Assembly (NCBI RefSeq): GCF_902859895.1
Contig: NZ_CADIKM010000032.1
Span: 1 to 56,094 of the forward strand
Length of the DNA: 56,094 nt
From: Pararobbsia alpina
GTDB taxonomy: Bacteria > Pseudomonadota > Gammaproteobacteria > Burkholderiales > Burkholderiaceae
Direction: 5' to 3'
Within the stretch, counting starts at the first letter, position 1; every line of letters starts with the position of its first letter. Under the pieces are notes generated by a model. That model was not told where the DNA came from. It did no database searches and saw only the letters and a list, made by a program, of their open reading frames with translations. Positions 19,279 to 28,335 of this stretch are shown piece by piece. The translations under genes and the position numbers were made by a program.

Positions 19279-20325
19279 CTAACAGATCCGGGGTAATTGC
19301 TCCCCTACCAGCATGTCGACGATCCGCTGTCCGCCAAAGCCCGTGTGCAGCACCACGATTCCCGCGGGTTGCGCGACGACCTCGCCGATCACCCCTGCGT
19401 GCCTGCCGGCCGGATGGGCATGCATCGCCGCGAGCACGCGCTCAGCGGCGTGCGCGGGCACCACCGCGACCAGCTTGCCCTCGTTGGCCAGATAGAGCGG
19501 ATCGAGCCCAAGGATCTCGCACGCCCCCTTCACTTCTTCGCGGATCGGCAACGCGGCTTCATGGATGCGGATCGCGACGCCCGAGGACAATGCGAACTCG
19601 TTCAGCACCGTCGCCACGCCGCCACGCGTTGCGTCGCGCATGCAGTGAATGTCCTCACGCGTGTCCAACATGGCGGCAACCAGTGAGGCGAGCGGTGCAC
19701 AGTCGCTTTCAATATCGGACTGCAAGGCGAGTTGCTGCCGGGCGACCAGGATGGCCGTACCGTGATCGCCAAGAAAGCCATTGACGATCACCACATCGCC
19801 CGCTTGCGCACGGCGCGCGGAAATACTCACGCCAGCCGGCACGACGCCGACGCCTGCCGTATTGACGAACAACTTGTCCGCGCAGCCACGTTCGACGACC
19901 TTGGTGTCGCCCGTGACGATCGACACGCCGGCTTCGATCGCGACGCGTTGCATGCTCGCCGCGACGCGACGCAGGATATCGACGGCCAGCCCTTCCTCGA
20001 TCACCATCCCGCACGACAGGAAAAGGGGTTTCGCGCCCGACATGGCGAGGTCGTTGACCGTGCCCGATACCGCCAGCGTGCCGATATCCCCGCCTGGGAA
20101 GAACAAAGGGTCGACCACGTAACTGTCGGTCGTGAACGCGAGCCGGTCGCCATGCCGCACGAGATCCGCGAGCGGGAATACGGCCTGGTCCTCGAGTGCG
20201 GCGAGTGCGGGATTGTCGAAGGCCATGACGAACACGTCCTCGATCAGCTCGCGCATCGCCCGGCCGCCACTGCCGTGCGCGAGGTTGATCGTGGTGTCCC
20301 GCAGCCTGCCGAGCCGGTCGTTCAT
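19279..20325 (-). CDS. hypE: Hydrogenase maturation factor HypE
   Basis: A 348-aa member of the PurM/ThiL fold. HypE receives a carbamoyl group from HypF on its C-terminal cysteine and dehydrates it to thiocyanate, the source of the CN ligands. Here the protein ends ...LPRIC, giving the essential terminal Cys. The N-terminal GSGGRAM loop, ALEDQAVFPL, GTVNDLAMSGAKP and GDTKVVERG ATP-site motifs are present. The start at ATG 20325 overlaps the hypD stop by 4 nt. Confidence 0.94.
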   Translation of the reverse strand: MNDRLGRLRDTTINLAHGSGGRAMRELIEDVFVMAFDNPALAALEDQAVFPLADLVRHGDRLAFTTDSYVVDPLFFPGGDIGTLAVSGTVNDLAMSGAKPLFLSCGMVIEEGLAVDILRRVAASMQRVAIEAGVSIVTGDTKVVERGCADKLFVNTAGVGVVPAGVSISARRAQAGDVVIVNGFLGDHGTAILVARQQLALQSDIESDCAPLASLVAAMLDTREDIHCMRDATRGGVATVLNEFALSSGVAIRIHEAALPIREEVKGACEILGLDPLYLANEGKLVAVVPAHAAERVLAAMHAHPAGRHAGVIGEVVAQPAGIVVLHTGFGGQRIVDMLVGEQLPRIC

Positions 20326-21506
20326 GCCCCTACTCCCTGCCCAAGCGCGTGCGACGCATCCGTAGCATGGGCGAACAGCGCCGAGGTATCGATGCGCGCA
20401 TAGCGATAGTGCGCCGCGCACGCGCCTTCGCTCGATACCATCAGCGAACCGAGCGGCGTCTGCGGGGTGCATGCGGTGCCGAAAACCTTGCACTGCTGCG
20501 GCTTGATGACGCCCTTGAGCACTTCTCCACATTGGCACGATTTCGGATCGGCAATCTTCAAGTTCGCCACGGGAAACTTGCGCTCGGCATCGAACGCGGC
20601 GAATGATTCGCGGATCCGCACGCCCGAATGATCGATCGATCCGAGTCCGCGCCATTCGAAAAACTCGCGCAACTCGAACACCTGCTGGATTGCCGACAGC
20701 GCCTGCGCATTGCCATCCTCCGGCACGATGCGGCCGTACTGGTTCTCCACTTCGCAGCGGCCATCGGCAATCTGCCGCAAGACCATCCACACGGATTGCA
20801 GCACGTCGAGTGGTTCAAAGCCGGCTATCGTGATCGGCCGCCGATAATGCTCCGCGATGAACCGATACGGCCTCGTGCCGATCACCATGCTGACGTGTCC
20901 CGGTCCGAGAAAGCCATCCAGATGCAGGTCGGGTGAATCGAGAATGGCCTTGATCGTCGGGATGATCGTGATGTGGTTGCAGAACAGCGAGAAATTGCGG
21001 ATACGCTCCGCATGGGCCTGCAGCACGGTCATCGCCGTGCTCGGCATGGTGGTCTCGAAACCCAGCCCGAAAAAGATCACTTCACGGTGTGGATTCTCGC
21101 GTGCAATTGCCAGCGCATCGAGCGGCGAATAGACCATACGCACGTCGGCACCGTCGGCCTTTGCCTTGAGCAGGCTTTTACGGGAGCCTGGCACGCGCAT
21201 CGCGTCGCCGAAGGTCGTGAAGATCACTTCGGGCCGCTCGGCAAGCGCAACGCAGTCGTCCACGCGCCCCATCGGCAGCACGCAGACGGGACAACCAGGG
21301 CCATGCACGAATTCGACCTCGGGCGGCAGCATCTGGTGAATCCCGTACCGGAAAATGGAATGCGTGTGGCCGCCGCACACTTCCATGATCTGCAGCGGCC
21401 GTTGCAGGCCGCCACGTTCGCGTACGATCCGCTCGACCAGCTGGTGGATTGCATATGTCAGTGTGCGCGCCTTCTCCGGATCGCGAAACTCATCGACGTA
21501 TTTCAT
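20322..21506 (-). CDS. hypD: Hydrogenase maturation scaffold HypD
   Basis: This 394-aa iron-sulfur protein assembles the Fe(CN)2CO unit together with HypC. Conserved cysteine motifs are all visible: EVCGGHTH (about residue 43), GPGCPVCVLP (about 70), and the [4Fe-4S] region SCQCGEVLKG with CTPQTPLGSLMVSSEGACAAHY in the C-terminal third. The length is about that of HypD proteins. It overlaps both neighbours by 4 nt, indicating tight coupling with the SIS gene and hypE. Confidence 0.94.
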   Translation of the reverse strand: MKYVDEFRDPEKARTLTYAIHQLVERIVRERGGLQRPLQIMEVCGGHTHSIFRYGIHQMLPPEVEFVHGPGCPVCVLPMGRVDDCVALAERPEVIFTTFGDAMRVPGSRKSLLKAKADGADVRMVYSPLDALAIARENPHREVIFFGLGFETTMPSTAMTVLQAHAERIRNFSLFCNHITIIPTIKAILDSPDLHLDGFLGPGHVSMVIGTRPYRFIAEHYRRPITIAGFEPLDVLQSVWMVLRQIADGRCEVENQYGRIVPEDGNAQALSAIQQVFELREFFEWRGLGSIDHSGVRIRESFAAFDAERKFPVANLKIADPKSCQCGEVLKGVIKPQQCKVFGTACTPQTPLGSLMVSSEGACAAHYRYARIDTSALFAHATDASHALGQGVGA

Positions 21507-22204
21507 GATGCATGCTCCGATGCATCGCGAACGGCGAGGCTGCCTCGCTCGTCAGCCAGCAAGGTATGGACGAGGTCCCACAGGATGTGATAAATCGCGA
21601 CGTGAGTTTCCTGGATACGGTGAATGCTGTCGCTCGGTACCACGAGGCAATGGTCGAGCGCGCCCTGCGCGGCCATCCTGCCGCCGTCATGCCCCGAGAG
21701 GCCGATTGTCGTCACGCCCATCTCGCGCGCCTTCTCGAATGCGGCGAGGAGGTTCTCGGAATTGCCGCTCGTCGATACACCGATCAGGCCGTCGCCACGC
21801 TGCGCCTGCGCCACCAGTTGCCGCACGTAGATATGCGCGAAGCCGACGTCGTTGCCGACCGCTGTCATCATCGCGGTATCGGCGACGAGGTTGATCGCAG
21901 CGAGTGCGGGACGCCCCGCCGTTATCGGGTGCAGAAACTCGACCGTGATATGCGCGGCGTCGCAACTGGAACCGCCGTTGCCCATCGCAAAGAGCTTGCC
22001 GCCATGACGATACACATCCGCGATCGCGTGCGCGACGGCAACCACCGCGGTGGCATTGTGTGCGAAGAAGGCACGCTTGGCGTCGACGCTCGCCGACGCC
22101 TTCTGCGCGACCGATTCGAGCAGCGCGGCATCGAGTTTTGCCGGGTCCTGACGCTCGCCATGCAGGAATGGATAAAGGCCCTGCAATGCCTGATGTTCAG
22201 TCAT
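21503..22204 (-). CDS. SIS-domain (GmhA/phosphoheptose isomerase-like) protein in hydrogenase operon
   Basis: A 233-aa sugar-isomerase (SIS) fold protein. It shows LFAMGNGGSSCDAAHITVEFLHP, the GmhA phosphate-binding loop, then GVSTSGNSENLLAAFEKARE and IGLSGHDGGRMA, as in sedoheptulose-7-phosphate isomerases. No other lipopolysaccharide-heptose gene is nearby. It lies inside the hyp series, overlapping hypC by 8 nt and hypD by 4 nt, so a role in hydrogenase maturation or in ligand/cofactor chemistry is suggested by context but unproven. GTG 22207 is an alternative start. Confidence 0.82.
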   Translation of the reverse strand: MTEHQALQGLYPFLHGERQDPAKLDAALLESVAQKASASVDAKRAFFAHNATAVVAVAHAIADVYRHGGKLFAMGNGGSSCDAAHITVEFLHPITAGRPALAAINLVADTAMMTAVGNDVGFAHIYVRQLVAQAQRGDGLIGVSTSGNSENLLAAFEKAREMGVTTIGLSGHDGGRMAAQGALDHCLVVPSDSIHRIQETHVAIYHILWDLVHTLLADERGSLAVRDASEHAS

Positions 22205-22526
22205 CACGCGCTCCGTTGCGCCTGTCGGCGCTGTACGCCACCGGGGCTTCCCCGCCGCCTTCCATCATGGCGGCCAGCTCCGCCTGTGCCTCGCCGAGCT
22301 CGCGCAGCAGCGCGAGCGTACGGTGGGCTTCGGTCTCGTCAAGACGACTCATCGCGAAACCGACATGCACCAGCACCCAGTCACCGATGCACGCGGCGGG
22401 TGGCCGGTCGTCCTCGACCACGAAGGCAATGTTGATGACTCGCCGTACCCCGCCGACCTCGACGAGTGCAAGGTTTTGGTCCGCGTCGTGAATCTCGATG
22501 ATCTGCCCCGGGATGCCTAGGCACAT
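22197..22526 (-). CDS. hypC: Hydrogenase maturation chaperone HypC
   Basis: A 109-aa HypC/HybG family chaperone that carries the Fe(CN)2CO group from HypD to the large-subunit precursor. The diagnostic N-terminus MCLGIPGQI, with the essential Cys2, fixes the start at ATG 22526; a start at 22538 would bury this cysteine. GDWVLVHVGFAMSRLDE is the conserved OB-fold end. About 20 extra residues follow the usual end of the family (about 80-90 aa). It overlaps hypF by 10 nt. Confidence 0.93.
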   Translation of the reverse strand: MCLGIPGQIIEIHDADQNLALVEVGGVRRVINIAFVVEDDRPPAACIGDWVLVHVGFAMSRLDETEAHRTLALLRELGEAQAELAAMMEGGGEAPVAYSADRRNGARDD

Positions 22527-24931
22527 GACGTACTCCATGGTGACGCAGGCGCCGGCACAAGTGCGCGCGCGGCGGCAATCGCGGCCTGCCCCAGCGCGAT
22601 GCCGCCGTCGTTCGCCGGCACCAGGCGATGCTGCAGGACTGTCAGGCCACACGCGGCAAGGCGCGCGGCGAGTTGTTCGACGAGTACGCGGTTTTGCATG
22701 ACGCCGCCGGAAAGCGCCACGATGCGCACCGCCGTGGGGGCGAGCAAACGCTGCGTCATTCGTACGATGGCAATCGCGAGCCCCTTGTGAAAACGCGCGG
22801 CCATCGACGGCACAGGCGTCGCGCGCCGCAAGTCTTCGAGCATCACCAGCCACATCGGCCGAGGGTCGATCAAAAGCGGGCCTCCCGTGTCCACGATGCC
22901 GAACGGATAGGCCTGTGCGTCGTCTTCGTCGTGGAGTGTGCGTCTGTCGATTCGTGCTTCGAGTTCAATCGCGGCCTGTCCTTCGTATTGCGCCCGTTCG
23001 CGGCACACGCCGAGCGCCGCCGCGAAGGCGTCGAACAGACGTCCCGTCGAACTTGCCGTTGGACTATTGATGCCCTTGTCGATCATCTGATCGATCAGCG
23101 CGAGCGGCCGCGCAGCGAGAAAATCATGAAGCTCGAGTGTCGCGTACTCTGCCGCGAAGCGCGGCCAGCCGAGGCTCGCGCGCAGATGGGCGTAGGTGTT
23201 GCGCCACGGTTCGTCGATCGCGCGTGCACCGCCCGGCAGCGCGGCGGGAGCGAAGCTCGCCAGGCGCCGATACCCCGCATAGCCGCCCAACAGAAATTCG
23301 CCTCCCCACAATGCCTGGTCGTCGCCCATGCCCAGACCGTCGAGCACGATGCCGAGAACATCGATGCCCAAGCCGATATCGTTTTCCGCCAGGCAAGCGG
23401 CGAAATGCGCGTGATGGTGCTGAATCCCGGCAAGCGGCAAACGCCGCTGGCGTGCGATATCGAGACCGAGCTTGCGCGACAGATACTCCGGATGCAGGTC
23501 AACCGCGATGAGCGACGCATCGTGTTCGAACAGATGCTGGTAACGAGACAGCGCCTTCGCATAGTCGCGATACGTCTCGCCGTTCGCGAGTTCACCGATG
23601 TGATGCGAGAGGATGGCCTCACCATTGCGCAGCAGGCAGAACGTGTTCTTCTGCTGCGCACCCATGGCGAGTATCGGCGGCGCGGCCGCGAAATCCTTGG
23701 GCATGCGCAGCGGCGCGGGGGCATAACCGCGCGAGCGGCGCAGCACTCGCGGGACATCGCCCACGACTCGTGCGACGGAATCGTCGACCCGCCGCGCGAT
23801 GTCCCGGTCGTGCATCAGCAGTGCGTCGGCCATGCCCGCGAGGCGTGTGCGAGCATCCGCGTTGTCGATGCATTGCGGCTCGTCCACAAGATTGCCGCTG
23901 GTCAGCACGATCGGATCGTCAAACGAGTGCATGATCAGATGGTGCAGCGGGGTTGAGGGGAGCATGAAACCGAGCGTTGCGATTCCCGGCGCCACACCGG
24001 GGAAGTATTCATTTCTATCGTCGCTGCGTATCGCCATGATGACGATCGGTCCGGCCGCGCAGGTGAGCAAGGCCTTGTCTGCGTCGCTGACCACGCAATA
24101 ACGCTCGATCATCGATACGCCACTCGCGAGAAGCGCAAAGGGCTTGCGCTCGCGATGCTTCAGCGCACGCAATCTCGCGACGGCAGCATGATCGGCCGCG
24201 GCGCACGCTAGCTGGAAGCCTCCAAGCCCCTTGATCGCGACAATCTTCCCGTGCTTGATGTACTGGCACGCGGCCTGAACCGGATCACCCGGTGCCAGCG
24301 AACCGTCGGATCGCTCCAGCCATAGGTGGGGACCGCAGGCCGGGCAGGAAACCGGCTGCGCATGAAAGCGTCGATCAGCCGGATCGTCATACTCACGGCG
24401 GCACGCCTCACATAGCGGGAATGCCGCCATCGTCGTATTGGGACGGTCATACGGGATCGCTTCGACAATCGACAGGCGCGGCCCGCAATGCGTGCAGTTC
24501 GTGAACGCATAACGATAGCGGCGGCTCGATGGATCGAAAGTCTCCTCGATACACGCGCGGCACGTCACCGCGTCCGGCACCACGCCGGCACGCGCACGGC
24601 CGCCCGCGCTCGAGCCGATCCTGAACATACCCGCGATGGGCGGCGCATCGCGCAGTGCGTAACGTTCGATCGAATCGATTCGCCCTAGTGGTGGACAAGC
24701 GCTGCGCAAGCCCGCGACAAAACCGTCGAGGGTCGCCGCATCGGCCCATGCATGGATCAGCACGCCTTCGCCATCGTTGCACACGTCGCCGCTGACGCCG
24801 TGCTCGCGCGCCAGACGCCACACCGCGGGCCTGAAGCCCACGCCCTGCACCAATCCGCGCACGCGAATCGCTTCGCCCACCCGTGTCATGACGGGCGGCT
24901 CCTCGCGAACCGGTGGCGGGTACAGGCTCAT
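22517..24931 (-). CDS. hypF: Carbamoyltransferase HypF
   Basis: An 804-aa enzyme that turns carbamoyl phosphate and ATP into a carbamoyl group handed to HypE. Domains in order: acylphosphatase-like (VRGLVQGVGFRPAVW, about residues 24-38), two zinc-finger units (CRACIEETFD with CTHCGPR; CEACRREYDD with CPACGP), a YrdC-like domain (HGKIVAIKGLGGFQLAC, KHRERKPFA) and a Kae1/carbamoyltransferase domain (QHHHAHFAACLAEN, ALSGGVMQN, VPANDGGIALGQA). ATG 24889 (MTRVG) is an alternative start; the acylphosphatase motif is intact either way. Confidence 0.94.
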   Translation of the reverse strand: MSLYPPPVREEPPVMTRVGEAIRVRGLVQGVGFRPAVWRLAREHGVSGDVCNDGEGVLIHAWADAATLDGFVAGLRSACPPLGRIDSIERYALRDAPPIAGMFRIGSSAGGRARAGVVPDAVTCRACIEETFDPSSRRYRYAFTNCTHCGPRLSIVEAIPYDRPNTTMAAFPLCEACRREYDDPADRRFHAQPVSCPACGPHLWLERSDGSLAPGDPVQAACQYIKHGKIVAIKGLGGFQLACAAADHAAVARLRALKHRERKPFALLASGVSMIERYCVVSDADKALLTCAAGPIVIMAIRSDDRNEYFPGVAPGIATLGFMLPSTPLHHLIMHSFDDPIVLTSGNLVDEPQCIDNADARTRLAGMADALLMHDRDIARRVDDSVARVVGDVPRVLRRSRGYAPAPLRMPKDFAAAPPILAMGAQQKNTFCLLRNGEAILSHHIGELANGETYRDYAKALSRYQHLFEHDASLIAVDLHPEYLSRKLGLDIARQRRLPLAGIQHHHAHFAACLAENDIGLGIDVLGIVLDGLGMGDDQALWGGEFLLGGYAGYRRLASFAPAALPGGARAIDEPWRNTYAHLRASLGWPRFAAEYATLELHDFLAARPLALIDQMIDKGINSPTASSTGRLFDAFAAALGVCRERAQYEGQAAIELEARIDRRTLHDEDDAQAYPFGIVDTGGPLLIDPRPMWLVMLEDLRRATPVPSMAARFHKGLAIAIVRMTQRLLAPTAVRIVALSGGVMQNRVLVEQLAARLAACGLTVLQHRLVPANDGGIALGQAAIAAARALVPAPASPWSTSCA

Positions 24932-24941
24932 CGCCGGCCCC

Positions 24942-25043
24942 TCACATATTGCGGATACGGATATAGCGGCGAAGATCCTTCAGGTTCGCCGCCACACCGA
25001 TGATCAGCGCCGACAGAAACAGGTACTTCATTGCGTACTTCAT
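24942..25043 (-). CDS. 33-aa DUF6893-type membrane microprotein
   Basis: A 33-aa protein (34 if ATG 25046 is used) with one hydrophobic helix, FLSALIIGVAANL, followed by a strongly basic tail, KDLRRYIRIRNM. The composition and size resemble the DUF6893 family of tiny proteins annotated in hydrogenase and other loci. It sits between the protease and hypF: its ATG shares one base with the protease stop (TGATG) and its stop is 10 nt before hypF. GGAGAGG lies just upstream. It could anchor the otherwise soluble hydrogenase or a maturation factor to the membrane, but that is inference. Confidence 0.65.
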   Translation of the reverse strand: MKYAMKYLFLSALIIGVAANLKDLRRYIRIRNM

Positions 25044-25606
25044 CATCCTCTCCAGTGGTTTTGCGAGACAGGACCCCCATCGACTTCCGTGGCATGAGCC
25101 TGCATGTTCCCGATCATCGCCTCGATCATATCGACCGCCTCGCCGACAGCCGCCGCGACAGGCTCGCTGAGTCCCATGCGGCCCTCCCGCCCTTCTTCCG
25201 TACCAAAGGTGCCGGGTTCGCAGCCAATCAGCACGATGCGTCCGACCTTGCCGCCCATGGTTTGCACCGCCTGCAGCACCTGCGCCGGATCGAGATCGTG
25301 GGGTGAAAGCAGGACGGGCGGAACATCGTTTGCGCAATCGGCCTCAGCGTGCATTACGGAAGGGTCGATGACATACACGGTGCCTGGCGGCCCATCGCGA
25401 TGAGTCGCGTCGACGAGGATGGCAAGGTCCACTCCATCGAGCAAGGCGTAATACAGATCGATCCCACAGATTCCAAAGTCGATTGCGCGCACGTCCGGCG
25501 GCCACTTGCCTGTCTGCCTGGCGTGCAGGCACCGCACGACCTCGACGCCGAAACCGTCGTCGCCGAGAAAAACATTGCCGACTCCCGCTACCAGGATCGA
25601 CGTCAT
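25043..25606 (-). CDS. Hydrogenase large-subunit maturation protease
   Basis: A 187-aa HybD/HycI-type endopeptidase. After Ni insertion such enzymes cut the large-subunit C-terminal peptide after the DPCxxCxxH histidine. Seen: GVGNVFLGDDGFGVEVV (nickel-sensing Glu/Asp region near residue 16), ILVDATHRDGPPGTVYVID (metal-binding Asp) and LLSPHDLDPAQVLQAV with the metal His. The target would be the HhyL precursor, which carries 29 residues after the His. It overlaps the upstream 468-aa gene by 4 nt. Confidence 0.9.
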   Translation of the reverse strand: MTSILVAGVGNVFLGDDGFGVEVVRCLHARQTGKWPPDVRAIDFGICGIDLYYALLDGVDLAILVDATHRDGPPGTVYVIDPSVMHAEADCANDVPPVLLSPHDLDPAQVLQAVQTMGGKVGRIVLIGCEPGTFGTEEGREGRMGLSEPVAAAVGEAVDMIEAMIGNMQAHATEVDGGPVSQNHWRG

Positions 25607-27009
25607 GACCGCCTCCCCTCGCGCAACGGCTCGATCTCATCCGGCGCAAAGAAGAAGCGATGTCCGGGCATTCGCTCGAGCCCGAAGTCACGACCGGGAT
25701 CGCAGTCGATCGTCACGGCGACGTGAACGTGATCCTCGAAATCGCGTTCGATCGACTCAATCGTTGCGATCTGATCGCGCAAGGCGAGATCGAAGATGTC
25801 GGCGCGCGAGCGCGGATGCAGCACAACCCGCGAACCGACCTGCAAGGCCACGCCGTCGACATCGAGACGCGCGAGCCGCGGTTTGGCGTCGAGCTCGGCC
25901 CAAGGTGCCGCCTCACCCGGTAGCGAGCCGGCGTCGTGTGCCGTGTCATATGAAGGGTTTGTCCAAGCGGTCTGCGCGCGCACTTCGCGCAGGGTTCCGT
26001 GCAGTCGCTGCAACTCACCGGCCGACAGCTTTTCCGTCCGCTCGAGCAGTGCCCGTGAACGTTCGTCGCCGGCGGCCATCTCCCGCTTCTCAGCATCGGT
26101 CATGGCGAGGATACGCAGCGTCAGGATCTCGTCGATCTCGGTGGAGTCGAACAGATCGCCGGCGCTTTCCGGCGCAATCTGCGGGTAGTCGTAGAGAATG
26201 ATCGGCGCCGCCAGCATCGTGTCGCGCTGCTCCGCGGAGCCGACCAGTACGGGCCACAAACCGATGCTACGGCAAGCCGCGACCGCTCCGGCCTGTTCGT
26301 CCGGTGGATCGATCGACGATATGAATACGGCGCCCTCCACGGCCAGTACGGCATGGCACGACAGCAGCGCGAACGCAGAGGCCGCATCGCGGTTCAAGCG
26401 CTGCGGATCCTCAACCGGTGTCACGTTGACCACCCGTACCGTGAGCCGGAACGTGCGGGCAGCGAGACGCGTTGCGCAACACTCGATACGGCCGTCAATC
26501 GCCTCCCGCGTGCGCACCAGTACGCCTTTCACGGGCCCCTCGGCTTCCCTCAGCGGTTCGACGGCGCGGCTTGCCGGCAGTGAGAACGGCAAACGCAGCC
26601 CCGCGACGCACAGTTCGCCGAGGGTCAGCCCTGGAACCTCGACATGGTGTTCACCGGCTTCCTGCCAGGCATCGAAACGCCGGCCATCAACTTCCAGCGA
26701 TGCAATCGGCCGCGACGGAGGTTCGCTGCCACCCGGCCACGACGACACGGGGTCATCGAGTCTGCGCACGTCGCGCTCGATCAGATGCAGGAAGCAAGGC
26801 TGCACTGTGACGCGGGCCTCGTCAGCGCCTTCGATCACGCATTCTGTTTGCACCATTGACGGGTCGCTGCCGGACCAGTCTGCCCATTCACGTGGATAGA
26901 CGCTGCCGAATGTCCAGCGCTGCCGGTTCTTGACCGACGATGCCCGGTAGGGATAAAGCATGTAGCCCTCGTACAGCACGGCCTGGACGACGCCGTCGAT
27001 GGCATTCAT
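25603..27009 (-). CDS. Unrecognised 468-aa protein of the hydrogenase operon
   Basis: I do not recognise a characterised family. The N-terminus MNAIDGVVQAVLYEGYMLYPYRASSVKNRQ is well folded-looking, the middle (about residues 150-290) alternates beta-strand-like segments (FRLTVRVVNVTPVED), about residues 320-380 are helical and charged, and the C-terminal 80 residues (LQVGSRVVLHPR, DIFDLALRDQIATIESIERDFEDHVHVAVTID) read like a small SH3/OB barrel. Similar long hypotheticals accompany group 1h hydrogenases, so a dedicated assembly role is likely. It overlaps both neighbours by 4 nt. No signal peptide or membrane helix is seen. Confidence 0.75.
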   Translation of the reverse strand: MNAIDGVVQAVLYEGYMLYPYRASSVKNRQRWTFGSVYPREWADWSGSDPSMVQTECVIEGADEARVTVQPCFLHLIERDVRRLDDPVSSWPGGSEPPSRPIASLEVDGRRFDAWQEAGEHHVEVPGLTLGELCVAGLRLPFSLPASRAVEPLREAEGPVKGVLVRTREAIDGRIECCATRLAARTFRLTVRVVNVTPVEDPQRLNRDAASAFALLSCHAVLAVEGAVFISSIDPPDEQAGAVAACRSIGLWPVLVGSAEQRDTMLAAPIILYDYPQIAPESAGDLFDSTEIDEILTLRILAMTDAEKREMAAGDERSRALLERTEKLSAGELQRLHGTLREVRAQTAWTNPSYDTAHDAGSLPGEAAPWAELDAKPRLARLDVDGVALQVGSRVVLHPRSRADIFDLALRDQIATIESIERDFEDHVHVAVTIDCDPGRDFGLERMPGHRFFFAPDEIEPLREGRRS

Positions 27010-27689
27010 GAGGCCTCCCTCGATACGGGTATTGCGTGTGCGGTGCCGGCACGGTCCAGCAATGCCATGAGCGAATCGTCCCAGCCGGTCAGCCCATGTT
27101 CGATCCTGTAACGCTCCATGCGCTCGAATACGTCGCGCTGCACACAAAGCCAGGCGCCGTTCGGGTAGTAGTAGTCGCGCATCGCGCGCCACGTCGCCAC
27201 CGGCAGACGAAACGCCGCTTCCTTGTGCCAGGGCACGCGTGCGACCTGGAGCCTGCCGTCGCTCTCACGATAAAAAATCGTGCCGCTGAACTGCAGCATC
27301 AACGGAATCTCACCGTCTTCGAGCGCATCGAAATACTTGGCCGCCGCGACATTGAAGTCGAATGTGCATGGCACCGGCAAATCGATCGAACAGGTGTCGG
27401 AAAACGGAGGCACCGCCGCATTCGCGTGCGTCCACAACAAGGTCCGCACCGTCTGCCCCCAGCGCGACGGTACGCCAAAAAGTTCGGCGAGCCGAGCCTG
27501 ATCGGCCGGTTGATAGCTGCGCCGCGTCGCTTCTATCTGGATCTGGCACTGCAGCGCGAGACTCGCGATCTCTTCGGGTGCACGTGCCGCGGCTTGCGTA
27601 TTCGTCAGGCGCAGCTTGAACAACAGCAACGGCGACACCGAATGCAAGGCAACCTCCGCACCTTCGACGACAAAGTCAAGTTCAGGCAT
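27006..27689 (-). CDS. DUF6084-type hydrogenase-associated protein
   Basis: A 227-aa soluble protein resembling DUF6084 members that occur in group 1h hydrogenase loci. Visible features: FVVEGAEVALHSVSPLLLFKLRLTN, IQIEATRRSY, an aromatic LLWTHANAAVPPF, and late FSGTIFYRESDGRLQVARVPWHKEA. The pattern suggests a beta-sandwich. No catalytic motif is evident. Assignment to the family is from memory and needs a profile search; the location between two other accessory genes, with a 4-nt overlap on one side and 8 on the other, supports a maturation or electron-transfer role. Confidence 0.7.
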   Translation of the reverse strand: MPELDFVVEGAEVALHSVSPLLLFKLRLTNTQAAARAPEEIASLALQCQIQIEATRRSYQPADQARLAELFGVPSRWGQTVRTLLWTHANAAVPPFSDTCSIDLPVPCTFDFNVAAAKYFDALEDGEIPLMLQFSGTIFYRESDGRLQVARVPWHKEAAFRLPVATWRAMRDYYYPNGAWLCVQRDVFERMERYRIEHGLTGWDDSLMALLDRAGTAHAIPVSREAS

Positions 27690-28335
27690 TCGCCCCCCCT
27701 TCCGACAAGCGCTCGCCCGCGTTCAACGCCGCGAAACACGCGTGAATCGCACGCCACGCATCCACGCCTCCGGACAATCCGCGCCAGCGCGCGCGGATCA
27801 CGCCCGTGAGGGCGTAGCACTGGTCGATCGGCACTCGGAAATGCTCGCGCGCGCCTTCCACGCGGTTGACCAGCAGAGCTTCGACGTCGGGCTCGAGGGT
27901 CTCCAGGACGGGGTTATCGGCGACGAGACAATCCCAGGCGCCCAGATCGAGCGAGGACTGCATCGCGCCGGCCGCGCCCGGGTACATGGCGATCAGGCGT
28001 TGTGCCGCCGAATCCCGATAGAAGAATGCAATACCGATCGGAATAGCCAGGGCGTCCCATAGTTCGTCGCTGAGACGAAATCCATCGAGCCGGCTACCGT
28101 GTTCCGGCACGCGCCGATACCGGGCGTTCTGCTGGTTGCCGAACAGCAATGCACACGCGCGGCAGCAGCAACGCAGCGCGTGCGGTTCCAGTTCGACCAG
28201 ATGCGGATGAACTGCGTCGAGCGGTTCGCCGCACAGCTCGCATGGCGTCGTGGCCGCTTGGCGGGTCAATGTGCGGATTGCGGCAACCCAGCCGCGTTGC
28301 GCCGTCGCGTGCGCGTTCACGTCGCGCGTATTCAT
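27682..28335 (-). CDS. DUF5947-type hydrogenase-associated protein
   Basis: A 217-aa protein carrying two conserved cysteine pairs: CELCGEPL near residue 32 and CCCRACALLF near residue 55, with a His between (HPHLVELEPHALR). This is a likely zinc or iron-sulfur site. Further on, LSDELWDALAIPIGIAFFYRDS and a VEALLVNRVEGAREHFRVPIDQCYAL motif are typical of DUF5947 proteins found with group 1h hydrogenases. Function is unknown; a redox or assembly role is inferred from the cysteines and position next to a NifU-like gene, which it overlaps by 4 nt. Confidence 0.72.
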   Translation of the reverse strand: MNTRDVNAHATAQRGWVAAIRTLTRQAATTPCELCGEPLDAVHPHLVELEPHALRCCCRACALLFGNQQNARYRRVPEHGSRLDGFRLSDELWDALAIPIGIAFFYRDSAAQRLIAMYPGAAGAMQSSLDLGAWDCLVADNPVLETLEPDVEALLVNRVEGAREHFRVPIDQCYALTGVIRARWRGLSGGVDAWRAIHACFAALNAGERLSEGGANA

